Source of the DNA: Microplitis mediator
Taxonomy: Eukaryota > Arthropoda > Insecta > Hymenoptera > Braconidae
DNA: 64,000 bases
Reading direction: 5' to 3'
Assembly: GCF_029852145.1 (NCBI RefSeq)
Contig: NC_079971.1
Coordinates: 2,294,001 to 2,358,000 of the forward strand
How positions within the stretch are numbered: position 1 is the stretch's first letter; every line of letters begins with the position of its first letter. Below the pieces are notes generated by a model, which ran no database searches, had not been told where the DNA came from, and saw only the letters and a list, made by a program, of their open reading frames with translations. The translations under genes and the position numbers were made by a program. This document shows, in pieces, positions 46,722 through 56,617 of the stretch.

Positions 46722-49700
46722 ATGACGAAATATCACTTATTGTTGCACTACAAAACACCGATAAATTCTTTTTTTAAAAAATATATCAGAAGAATTTTAT
46801 TGTTTTTTGTGTTCCTGTGTGTTATTTATGCAATTCGCACTCAAATAGTAAGTAGTAATTATTATTTTACTCTATCAAATTTTTCTGATCAAGAGTCGGC
46901 TCTTTTCAAGTCTCAGAAAAAAAATACTGAGGGCAGATAAATATCATAAGAAAAAGAAGTATTTTTAATCAGAGAAGTTGTGGACAATAAACTGTAAGCT
47001 CGAGTTTTAAAAAATTTGTGGCAATAATATTTTATTTTTCTTTGATCTGAATGCTCTACAATTAAAATTCTCATAAATATTGATAAAGTTTTTAAATAAA
47101 TTTAATTTGTTAAACTTTTAATTTACATCAGATTCAAATTAATATTTCAGAAAATATCAAAACTATCACAATTGAAAGAGATCACGGTTTCAAGAGCATT
47201 AGAGTTAATAACAGAAGTTAAAACTCTTCCTTACACCGAAGAATCAGAAGATTCATGGAAAGTAGTAGACATAAAAGACTCGAGAATTTACTCAGCGTAC
47301 TTGGAAACAAGAAGTCAAGTAGTGCTTGAGGAAAATCAAAATTTAATCTATAATGATTCTGCGTGGGCTTTTGTAAGCTACCATTTAAATTTTTTCATAA
47401 AACTGTTCCCATAAACTGTAAATCGAAGTGTTTCAATTTAAAACACCTGAGTGTTTAATTGCCATTTGAATACATTGTAGTCACTTTCAAGAAAATTATT
47501 ATCGTTTGAAATTATTTGGCACCATAGTAAAGTCGGACTATGGTGGCCACCTGCAGAAATTGAACCAAATACATGGAAAAATTACTATGGCTAGTAAAAT
47601 TGACAACGATTATATCAAAAATTAGTGTAAAGTAAAAGGTGCCATTTCATGCTGACGCTCGACGCTGTTTTTGAGCGTCAAAATTGGTCACGTGGTACAG
47701 TTTTGACAAAACTGCCACCTAGAAAAATTCTAGCGTCAAATTCTAGCGTCAATGCTGCTAATTTAAATAAGTGTCGAAAAAAGTATTCAAAACCAACTTT
47801 TTCAATTGTTGTAAATAAATATAGCTTCAAATATTTTGATGTCACTTCGCCTTATATCAATTATTATCGAGTTCGATTTCATTTATTTCAGCGTCAAGCA
47901 TAAATAATTCGAGCGTGAAAACTAAACAATGTTTAGTTTTGAGGCTAGAATTTTTCTAGGTGGCAGTTTTGTCGAAACTGTACCACGTGACCGACTTTGC
48001 AGCTCAAAACCAGCGTCGAGCGTCAGCATGAAATGGCACCTTAACCATTGTAAATCTTACTATGGTCATTAGGGTGAGCCAAAAAAACCAACCTATCGAA
48101 TTTACGTCTTAAAAAGGACCTATATATCGAGAAAAAAATTCTCCCATTGGGCAAAATTTTTAGCTCAATTTTAAAAACTGTCGGTAGCTATTTGAAATTT
48201 CCCATTTAAATAACATGCAAAAAAATTTTTTTTGATTAAAAATATTATAACTTTTGAACCATGTGAGATAAAAATTCGGCTCTAGAATATTCTTGTATGG
48301 CATTAAATTTCTTTAAAAAAAGTCCTGGGAGTCGAATTTGTAAACTTGATATTTCGTATACTAACAGGCCATCAAAGTCTAGAGTAAACAGAATCATACA
48401 AATTTAAGGCTTTATTATTAAAAATATCAATACTACGAGAAAATTTGTTCTACATGTAGTGCAATGAAATCACCAACAATTTCCACGTTGTAACAAATAA
48501 TATTTTGTTATCGATCACAATAAAAGAAAAGTATTTGGAAAATCAAAATAAAGCCTTAAATTTGTATGATTCTGTTTACTCTAGACTTTGATAGCCTGTG
48601 AGTATACGAAATATCAAGTTTACAAATTCGACTCCCAGGACTTTCTTTTAAGAAATTTAATGCCTTACAAGAATATTCTAGAGCCGAATTTTTGTCTCAC
48701 ATGGTTCAAAAGTTATAATATTTTTAATCAAAAAAAATTTTTTTGCATGTTATTTAAATGGGAAATTTCAAATGGCTACCGACACTTTTAAAATTGAGCT
48801 AAAAAATTTGCCCAATGGGAGAATTTTTTTCTCGATATATAGGTCCTTTTAAAGACGTAAATTCGATAGGTTGTTTTTTTTGGCTCACCCTAATGGTCAT
48901 AGTAATTTTTGCCTGTGTTCATTTCAATTTCCGTTAGGTGGCCAACATGGTCCAGTCTTAGGTCCTACTATGGCACCATATAGGGAAGAGAATTTACCGG
49001 TGAAATAAATATTTTACTTATTTTACCAATTTTCAGCAGGTTATTTACCGGATAAATAACCAAGGTAGTTAATTTTGTTCCGTGGGTGGCGTTGATGTGC
49101 GATTAAAGATGTGTACAATGTACACTAAAGATTATTAGCAATTATCTATTATCTTTCAATATTATTGAGTTAATAAATAAATAGTTAAAAATGATAAAAG
49201 TGAAACATTGATCAAGGTTATTCGCGGATCTTGTCAAATGCAGCTTTAGTATTGAAATACGATCTTCTGTAGAGTTCTGTTATAACAAAGTAGGTTGAAC
49301 AGAAGAATTTGAGATTCATCGACCCAGGTTCGAATCTGCGGCATGCAATTTATTATTTTTTTTATTTTACTGAAGTTAGCCGACGTTTTTTATTTTTTTT
49401 TATTTGTTTTCAATAATTAAATTAGAACAAAAAACATTTTTTTAAATTGCACTTAAAATTTATCAAGTTTTTTAAAAATAAAATTTATTTTTTATTTTTT
49501 TGTAATAATTTTTTCAATAAAAAAAAATTCAGTATGCCATATTGCTTTTAAAACTTAATATACTAAACTATATACACATTCGATGCAAGTAGATATTTAT
49601 CATTTAAATTAATATTTTACCGGTTAAATAGCCAAATAACTTACCGGTTAATAACCGGATATTTGCCCACTCGAATCACTAACCACAGCATTTCAACCAA

Positions 49701-52700
49701 GAAAATTCAATCCGTGAACCGGTGTTAAAATGCATCCATTTCCACACCGGTTTTTGACAGTCCACAATATGGTGACATATTTAACGGATAATAATAATTT
49801 TACAGATACGCATTATTGCCATAATACCAGTTAATTTACAATACATTCCACTCACTTGTTACTACAAATATACTACTGGCCAAAAATCAATCAAAAGTTA
49901 TATATTTAAAAAAGCATTTATTCGAGCACAATTAATAGCTTACAAAGAAAATTTTAATATGTATTACTCAGCTGCTTTTATTCTGTGTCCTCTGCCATAC
50001 CCGGAAGAAATAAATTCACAAAGTATTAAATTGCCGTATAAAATAACTGTATCAACAAGATCTGATCGATCAGCTAATAATATTAATCGTGATGAATTTG
50101 TTGGAATACGATATCCGAATAAATGGTATACTAATGATATAAATATAAATATTAACTCGCATCAACACAAAGATAGAGATCGTAAAACATTTTCCGTATG
50201 TGTAAAACCTTTTCATCACAATTTCGATAAAGCCATTGACCTGATAACGTTTATTGAATTCTATAAAATGATGGGAGTTAATTACTTAACATTTTATCGG
50301 GATTCAGTATCTGAACATGTCGACAAAGTTTTGAATTACTATATAAAGGAAAAAATAGTGTCGGTACTAAAATGGAAGCTACCGGAAATATATATTTTTC
50401 AAAGAACATTAAGAACGGATGGTATTTTTGCGGCATTAAATGATTGTCTATATCGAAACACGTTTCATGAAGGTGTTAAGTATATTATAGGTGTCGATAT
50501 AGACGAGTACATCGTGCCAAGAATACATGAAAATTACACGGTGATGATGGAACACTTGAACTCGGTTAAAAGTGATGAAGTTGGAGGTTGGATCTTTAGA
50601 AATGTCTTTTACTACTTGATGTATGACGATGATTTAGTTACTCTACCACCAGGTATTTAAACTTTTATTACATTTCGAAGTTTTTGAAACTTAACTTTTA
50701 TATTAGTAGAATATTCTAGAGACTGATGATTTAATTTCCTTTAAATTTAAGTACTACCATTAGAGTAGATTTCATTTTCACAAGAAATTACAACATTCAA
50801 AAATTCAAATATTGAATATAATATCGCGTTACTGATGCCATAAGGGCGTATCCCGAAAAAAATACCCTTGAAAGACATAAGGGCGTACCAAAAAATTTTT
50901 TCCGGGAATCGACGTAGTTATGACTGAAACGCGCAGAAATGCAAAAAAAAATTTTGGTACGCCCTTATGGCACCCAGGGTACCTACCGGGAGCCATAAGG
51001 GCGTACCAAAAAATTTCAAATTTGAAAAAAAATTATACGTCGATTCCCAAAAAAAATTTTTTAGTACGCCCTTATGGCATTTGTAACGCGATATATTTTT
51101 TGTATAATAATTAAAAGTTTTTACCCTGATTAAACAACTGAATTCGACCGAATTAAAAATTTTAATTCTGTTATATTCTGTCGAATTCTGCAACACAGAA
51201 TTCAACTGAATTGAAAATTTGAATTTGAATTAAACAGAATAAAACCGATTTAAAAATTTCAAATTCGTTTTAATTCAGTTTAATTCGGATTCAGAACCAG
51301 AAATTGAAGAATTATTTTCGAATTAATCAGAATTAAACCGAATAGAATTATTTAAATTCGTTTTAATTTGGACAAATTTTGGTTTTCCTGCCGAATTAGA
51401 CAGAATTCATTTTCAAATTAAATACCGAATCAACAGAATTTATCTGAATTAAATAGAATTAAAAATTTAATTCTGTTTAATTCGATCGAATTCAGTTGTT
51501 TAATCAGGGTATTCAAAAAGATTTTTTTTACGCCGAAAAACGTAAGTGTAGTTCAAAATACGTTGGTCTTGTTTTTTTTTCAAAATTGTATATGGTATAT
51601 TACACACCAAGGGACGAAAAGTAGGACTTTATAACCAACATGTGTAATTTCAGGTGGCAACCATACAGATTAGAATGTCCTATTTTTCTCCCTTGTGTGT
51701 ATGCTATTTTTCACCAGATCTACACCTGCAAGTTTATATTTTTGCTTCTGTTTGTGAGAAAAATGGCACATGCACTGAAAAAAAAGTTTTTTTCCTCCCG
51801 GTAAATGTTTTATTCTGGTAGCAATACTGATATTTTTGTGGTAAGAATACCAAAGTTTATTTCACAGAGCAATACGTATTCTGACTGTAGCAAAATTCGG
51901 TATTGCTGTAGGCACAATACCACAATTAAAATAAAATAAACTTAACCCTACTTTATTGACATACATTAATGTACGTAAATAGGAGAATTTTTCATTATAA
52001 CAGACGTACTGTCAACAATTGAGACGAAAAACGAATAAATACTAATTAATAATTTAATAGTTATAAAAAGGAATATTGCACGCATTATTTTAATATTTGT
52101 TGTCACTTGCACTCTTATTTCTATCTTATAATAACATAAGGTAAAAATGCGGGAAACAAAAATTGCTATAGGATAAGTATGTAAGCGCTGAAGACACCAC
52201 TGCATTTGCTATAGTAAAATCCCGATGAAAAAATATTTTATACAATTGTATAAAATTATATACAAAAAATGGCCCGATCCAATTGTATACAACTGTATAG
52301 AAATTGTATACAATTCTATACAAATTGTATACAAGTCTATATAATTATATACAATTTTATACTAATTATATACAATTCTATATAATTATATACAATTCTA
52401 TATAATTGCAATATGTAGAATTGTATATAATTATATAGAAATTGTATACAATTCTATACAAATTGTATACAAGTCTATATAATTATATACAATTTTATAC
52501 TAATTATATACAATTCTATATAATTGCAATATGTAGAATTGTATATAATTATATAGAATTGTATACAACTTTTATACAATTTCTATCCAAATTGTATACA
52601 ATTGGATCGGGCCATTTTTTCTATCCAATTTTATATAGTCTATATATAATTATATATAGTCCATATATAATTGATATATAATTCTATACAATTGTATAAA

Positions 52701-53900
52701 ATCTTTTTTCATCGGGATAGTATAAAGTTTTAGTCCCACAAGAAAACTCGGTATTGCTGTGGGAATTATACCAGGTTTTTTGCAGTAAGAATACGTTTAC
52801 TTACTATAGGAATACTGGATCGATAATACTTTGGATTCCGGGCGGTAAAATACTTTTTTTTCAGTGTGCATAAACTATGTTCATTTTTTTTTTTTCGTAA
52901 AAGAAATGTATGTCTGCCTTCTCGCCAAATGGGACAGGAATCTCAACTTTTGGTGCATAGTGAAAAAATGTAATTTCAAGTGCAGATATGGAGAAAAAAA
53001 GTATACACACCACGGAGAAAAACACGACGCCCTAATCCGCGTGTTTGCCGCAGTCGCCTTCGGCTCGGGTAAGCAATCACACACTCGGATTAGAATGTCC
53101 TATTTTTCTCCCTTGTGTGTATACTATTTTTCACCAGATCTACACCTGAAAGCTTAAATGTCTGCTTCTGTTTGTAAAAAAATGGCGCATACATAAATTC
53201 TTTAAGTGTTCAAAACCGGCCCTAAAGCGGCCAAAAATGGTACCTTTAGCCCATTAAAAGTTAAAAAATTATTGTAATAAAATATGTGGGACATACAAGT
53301 TTTTAAGTATTTCAACAAGTCATAAAATTATAGACACATGTAACTACGGTCGACATGAATATTTTTTCTATCAGAAAATTTCATATCTACTTTAAAACTT
53401 TTTAAGGATCTCCAAAGTTGAATTTACATTACAAAACTAGAAGATGGAAAGAAATAAATCCTGCTTACGATCGTAGCAAGTACATAGTTCAAGGCGAAAA
53501 TGTAATAGAACTTGGAAATCATAGAGTGTGGAAAACTAAAAGAACATGGTCAATATTTGGAACAAGTAAACCAATTATACTTATCGTGTTATCAAATAAA
53601 AAGAGATGAGGGCGAAAGTTTATTTATAAAATCATTCGGTAGATTATCTTACCCTGGTCTCTTTCAGTTTTATTGGGAAATGAATTGTCAGATATTTATA
53701 ATTTTAAAATTATCATAATTTCAGGGTACAAAGAAGTCGAAGTAGATCCTAAAGTAGGTACTTCAAATCACTATAGATTTTGTGAAACTTCAATTGAGAA
53801 TTGTTGGAAACGAGAGAGCATTGTAGATAAAACAACTCACAGATTTACGAAAGAGCTTAGCGATAGAGTTTCTAAAGTATTAAAAGATATAAATCTATAA
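46722..53900 (+). CDS. GT92 (DUF23) family glycosyltransferase, type II membrane
   Basis: Five exons are inferred: 46722-46847, 47151-47372, 49806-50652, 53407-53565 and 53725-53900. Donors are GTAAGT, GTAAGC, GTATTT and GTAAAC, and acceptors TTTCAG, TTACAG, TTTAAG and TTTCAG. Phases run 0, 0, 1, 1 and the whole reads 509 codons plus TAA. Residues about 23-41 form a single signal anchor after a short basic cytosolic tail, as in Golgi transferases. The catalytic domain (about 245-480) has FSVCVKPFH (245-253), FIEFYKMMGVNYLTFY, NDCLYR (328-333), DIDEYIVPR (347-355, the metal-binding acidic motif) and HYRFCE (467-472). Known GT92 members add galactose to glycans (C. elegans GALT-1, on core fucose); the substrate here is inferred only. 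The intron 2 and 3 contents are almost wholly transposon-derived. Confidence 0.88.
47635..48041. mobile_element. TIR element nested in the 47.5 kb element
   Basis: Left AAAGGTGCCATTTCATGCTG and right CAGCATGAAATGGCACCT, TA on both sides. The arms pair over about 100 bp (ACGCTCGACGCTG, CACGTGGTACAGTTTTG, ACTGCCACCTAGAAAAATTC). GAGCGTCAAA words continue inside. The plus frame at 47649-47903 is a by-product. Confidence 0.8.
48072..48890. mobile_element. Long hairpin element, TA-GGGTG family
   Basis: The arms at 48072-48419 and 48547-48890 are inverted copies for about 345 bp with few mismatches, separated by about 127 bp. Ends GGGTGAGCCAAAAAAACC and TTTTTTTTGGCTCACCC; TA on both sides (48070-48071, 48891-48892). 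It lies in intron 2 of the GT92 gene, so the pre-mRNA would contain a long double-stranded stem. Confidence 0.85.
48990..49672. mobile_element. TTACCGGTTAAAT-word element
   Basis: The left part has TTTACCGGTGAAATAAAT and TTTACCGGATAAATAACC; the right part has TTTTACCGGTTAAATAGCC and CTTACCGGTTAATAACCGG. The middle holds a tRNA-like segment (49286-49345) and a piece of the 196-bp repeat (49370-49540). Terminal repeats are diffuse. Confidence 0.5.
49286..49345 (+). repeat. tRNA-like segment in GT92 intron 2
   Basis: GTAGGTTGAACAGAAGAATT, an anticodon-arm-like GAATTTGAGATTC hairpin, and a B box GGTTCGAATCT with a T-arm-like CCCAGGTTCGAATCTGCGG. The D-arm and acceptor stem are poor. tRNA-derived relic rather than a tRNA gene. 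Confidence 0.4.
50821..51094. mobile_element. TIR element, CATAAGGGCGTA words
   Basis: Ends ATATCGCGTTACTGATGCC and GGCATTTGTAACGCGATAT. The word GCCATAAGGGCGTA/TACGCCCTTATGGC occurs five times in both orientations. It lies in GT92 intron 3 shortly after exon 3. Confidence 0.8.
51124..51509. mobile_element. TIR element, CCCTGATTAA ends
   Basis: Left CCCTGATTAAACAACTGAAT, right ATTCAGTTGTTTAATCAGGG, TA on both sides (51122-51123, 51510-51511). The interior is entirely GAATTAAACAGAATT/AATTCGTTTTAATTC words. Lies in GT92 intron 3. Confidence 0.85.
51598..51772. repeat. TTAGAATGTCCTA repeat, right half
   Basis: ACACACCAAGGGACGAAAAG is inverted at TTTTTCTCCCTTGTGTGT. After that the sequence matches the right half of the copy ending near 53192 (ACCAGATCTACACCTG, GCTTCTGTTTGT). 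It ends exactly where the CACTG element begins. Confidence 0.6.
51773..52866. mobile_element. TIR element, CACTGAAAAAAAAG ends
   Basis: Left CACTGAAAAAAAAGTTTTT, right TACTTTTTTTTCAGTG, with CCCGGTAAA against CCGGGCGGTAAAAT next inward. GGTAAGAATACC, GTATTGCTGTAGG and similar words run in both orientations. The element at 52221-52716 is inserted within it. Confidence 0.7.
52221..52716. mobile_element. TIR element, TATACAATT words, nested
   Basis: Left CCCGATGAAAAAATATTTTA, right ATCTTTTTTCATCGGG. An inner pair is AATGGCCCGATCCAATTG against CAATTGGATCGGGCCATT. Between them is a run of TATACAATTCTATATAATT words containing a tandem duplication of about 130 bp (52310-52440 and 52443-52560). Inserted inside the 51773-52866 element. 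Confidence 0.8.
52867..53192. mobile_element. TTAGAATGTCCTA repeat, foldback copy
   Basis: The left half (TGCATAAACTATG, then TTTTTTTTTCGTAAAAG and ATGTCTGCC) is the approximate inverse of the right half (TCTGCTTCTGTTTGTAAAAA then ATGGCGCATAC). An inner pair AGTATACACACCACGGAG lies against CTCCCTTGTGTGTATACT. The core CGTGTTTGCCGCAGTCGCC is GC-rich. It directly abuts the 51773-52866 element. Confidence 0.65.
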
Positions 53901-53902
53901 CA

Positions 53903-53908
53903 AATAAA
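53903..53908 (+). terminator. Poly(A) signal of the GT92 gene
   Basis: AATAAA begins three bases after the TAA stop codon, so the 3' UTR would be very short. A repeat nest starts 75 bases further on. Confidence 0.5.
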
Positions 53909-54162
53909 GAAATTCTATGGGGAGTAAAGTTAATTTAATAATTTAATGTTGAACTACATACACATGTAAACTTAACTACAATGTAAAAAAAAACGGTGTA
54001 AATCCACGCTACCTGCATGAAAAAACTTTATATGTGAAAAAATATACTTTAAAATATATGAATATTATAATGTGATATATCGCACAATATATAAAATAAT
54101 ATTTATATTTTTGCAGAATTAATATATGATAATATATTGAAAAAAAATATACTGCTACAATA

Positions 54163-55025
54163 CTCTCTAAACATGAATTAGTGGAAATTTCATTAATTAC
54201 GTTAGTGAAGCAGTATTCACTTCATAATCAGTGGATTTAAATAACAAATTAGAGAATTCTTGCTAATAAATTTAGTACTATAATTTTCACTAGCAAATTA
54301 GTGATATTCACTACTGAACTAGCGATATTTTCATAATTTCTACAAGTGAAACTGTTATTCACTTCTTAATTTATAAATTTCAAAATTTCACTAGTAACTT
54401 TAACTAGCAAATAATTAAATATTTTACTAGATATAAATGTAATTAATAATTATGGTGCTATTTTTAAAAATTTTAATAAAAAACTTTCAAAATAAAAAAA
54501 AATAGAAGTGCAGAACAATAATATATTTATATGAAGAGTGCGTCAATCATAACATCACGGATTTTTTATTTATTCATCAGTTATTGTTTGGTATCATAAC
54601 GAATATACTATTTACACTCACGCGATCACATACGTAGGCCAGTGCAGTGGATAGCAGCAAAGATTTTGAATCGGAAGGACGCAGGTTCGAGCCCAGCAGT
54701 CACCGGGATTTTTTCATCAATCAAAATCATGTATACTTCCTCGAAGTAATGATTCTAATACATTAATTACATTTCGGATCTAATTACAAGTGTCTTATAT
54801 CTTTTTTCGCTATATCATATTTTTTTCACCGATGAAATCAGTGGATTCCCATATTCACTTTTCAATTTAGTGGATTCTCATATTCACTTATCAAATCAGT
54901 GAATTCCAATATTCACATATTCATTTAGTGAATATTCACTAATTCTGCGTGGTACGATTGTAGCATTGACAATTAGTGAATATTCACTTAAAATTAGTGA
55001 AAAATCACTAATTCATTTTAGAGAG
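54163..55025. mobile_element. Inner CTCTCTAAA element with tRNA-like core
   Basis: Left CTCTCTAAACATGAATTAG, right CTAATTCATTTTAGAGAG, TA on both sides (54161-54162, 55026-55027). Near both ends the word AATTAGTGAATATTCACT and variants repeat in alternating orientation. The middle (about 54430-54830) is free of words and contains a tRNA-like Pol III segment. Confidence 0.8.
54633..54705 (+). repeat. tRNA-like segment inside a TIR element
   Basis: GGCCAGTGCAGTGGATAGCA resembles an acceptor/D-arm with an A box. GATTTTGAATCGGAAGG resembles an anticodon arm. The B box GGTTCGAGCCC sits in a pairing T-arm-like segment, and a T-rich run (ATTTTTT) follows about 12 bases later, as a Pol III stop would. 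Acceptor stem unproved; likely a SINE-type or tRNA-derived promoter. Confidence 0.5.
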
Positions 55026-55312
55026 TACATATATACCATCCATATATGACAAAAATATATTGAGCATTATATGAGATAAATATATAGAGAAATATAAAAC
55101 ATTATATAAAAAGAAATATATTATTAAAAATATATAATCCAATATATGTAAAAAACATATATTCATAAATATATATATTTTTGCCGCCATATATTTATCA
55201 CATATTCATCATATATATTTTTAACAATATATAGCTTTTCCATGCGGGATATCACGGTGTTAAATTCAACGCCGAACACGGTGTTAAAATTTTTCCTGGT
55301 GTTAAAAAAACG

Positions 55313-55953
55313 GTTTTATTTCTGAAGTTAATCAGCCTAAGCAGAGGCCAATTAAAAATTTTAAGTATTTTTTTTTTCCAATTGTTTGTTACGTTAATTA
55401 TTTTATTGAGAACTGGAAAGTTACTACTCAGGTAAAATGGACTACGATTGTCAAAATAAGTTTTTTTTTAATGATAAATTTTTAATTGGCCGCTGTCCAA
55501 ACTAATTAACTTACTCTATCCTTTTGTTTTCCATCGAATTTCCCTATTGTTATTACAAAAACTAACATAATTCTATTGTGTAAAGCAAAATAATTAATTA
55601 CCGCGAATCAAAGTTACACTGACCTACTTTTTGAAAAAATTATCCATTGTAATGAAAATATAAACATATCATTTATTAAAAATATAGTTAAAATTTCTGC
55701 TGGGTTTATTATCCATAAATCTGCATCATATTTTTTAATTCATTATAAGCAAAAAAAAAAAAAAAACTAGAATAAAATCCGAGGAAATTTGGGTGAGCCA
55801 AAATTAAATGGAATAATGTTTAACATTGACCCAGTAATTTCTTAAGCCAGTTTTTCAATTAATTCTGTTATTTTCGACAACTCCGATGACTTTAGAATTT
55901 TACTTTAAAATCTAGAACATTAGTAAAAAAATTTATAACTTATTCTGTAATTT
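55313..55953. other. AT-rich spacer
   Basis: CCAATTAAAAATTTTAAG near 55345 and TAAATTTTTAATTGGCC near 55485 form a weak inverted pair of about 140 bp. Otherwise nothing recognised. Confidence 0.4.
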
Positions 55954-56617
55954 CCCCATGGAAAAAAATATATAAATATATGTATAAAAAATATGTTTTT
56001 GATAGCTAACTTTTGGCTGATATTCTTATATATTATAAATAAATCTTAGAATATATGCATGAAAATATAAAAAAAATATCGGTATGATGACATAAAAAAA
56101 TATATTAACAATATATTTCGAATATATAAAAATATAAAAAATATATCATTTTTTTCCAATGTCGTTGATTGAGTTAGGAATATTTTTTATATTTTCATAA
56201 TTATATTTTTTACATATTTTTGATATATTTTAATTACATTCAAGATATATAAAATATATACACTGTAAAAAATTTGCGGAGTGAACGCGAATTAAATCCA
56301 GAGTGATTGCGGAGCAGATGACTGTTTATTTATTTAATCCCCTTGGAGTGAAATTTACTCCGAATCGGAGTGAATGCGGATTTAAATAAAATCCAGACCA
56401 TTCCGAAATCCCTCTCTGAAAAAACCAACTCCCTTTTTACTCCGTATTCGAAATGATATTTTGTAAAAATTCCGAAACTCCGAGTGAATTAGGATTTAAA
56501 TCAAATTCGTAATCACTCCAATTTTACTCTAGATTTTTTTTGTGTACGAAAATCAGCCAAAAGTTAGTTATCAAAAATATATTTTTATACATATTTTTTA
56601 TAAATATTTTTCACGGG
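55954..56617. mobile_element. CCCCATGGAAAAA element, host of a nest
   Basis: Left CCCCATGGAAAAAAATATAT, right AAATATTTTTCACGGG. Inner pair TAGCTAACTTTTGGCTGAT against ATCAGCCAAAAGTTAGTTA, shared with 13034-13567. Interrupted by a GGAGTGAAT element at 56261-56544. Confidence 0.75.
56261..56544. mobile_element. GGAGTGAAT-family element, nested
   Basis: Left CACTGTAAAAAATTTGCGGA, right TCTAGATTTTTTTTGTG, flanked by TA (56259-56260, 56545-56546). The two parts of the host element rejoin cleanly when this piece is set aside with one TA. Confidence 0.75.

Larger units (their letters stand above)
47518..48977. mobile_element. Outer TIR element in GT92 intron 2
   Basis: Left GGCACCATAGTAAAGTCGGA, continuing TATGGTGGCCACCTGC and AGAAATTGAA, is inverted at the right as TTCAATTTCCGTTAGGTGGC...CTACTATGGCACC. 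Words ACTATGG/CCATAGT recur inside. Two other elements are inserted in it (47635-48041 and 48072-48890). Confidence 0.75.
54012..55248. mobile_element. Middle element of a three-level nest
   Basis: Left CCTGCATGAAAAAACTTTAT, right AGCTTTTCCATGCGGG, with ATATAT words next to both ends. Same left end as the fragment at 25284. Interrupted by the element at 54163-55025. Confidence 0.7.
53979..55312. mobile_element. Outer GGTGTTAAA-word element, interrupted
   Basis: The left end TA then CAATGTAAAAAAAAACGGTG matches the left end of the 61481 element. Words ACGGTGTTAAATTCAACGCC and GGTGTTAAAAAAACGG resume after 55249. The space between is filled by the 54012-55248 element. The right terminus is not preserved. 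Confidence 0.55.

Noticed and set aside
47649..47903. 84-codon plus-strand frame inside GT92 intron 2
   Set aside because: It is the arm of the GGTGCC element; the mirrored arm gives the same peptide features on the other strand.
53512..53718. Overlapping plus-strand frame across GT92 exon 4 and intron 4
   Set aside because: The exon 4 to exon 5 junction at 53565/53725 gives a family-consistent protein in another frame, so no frameshift needs to be assumed.
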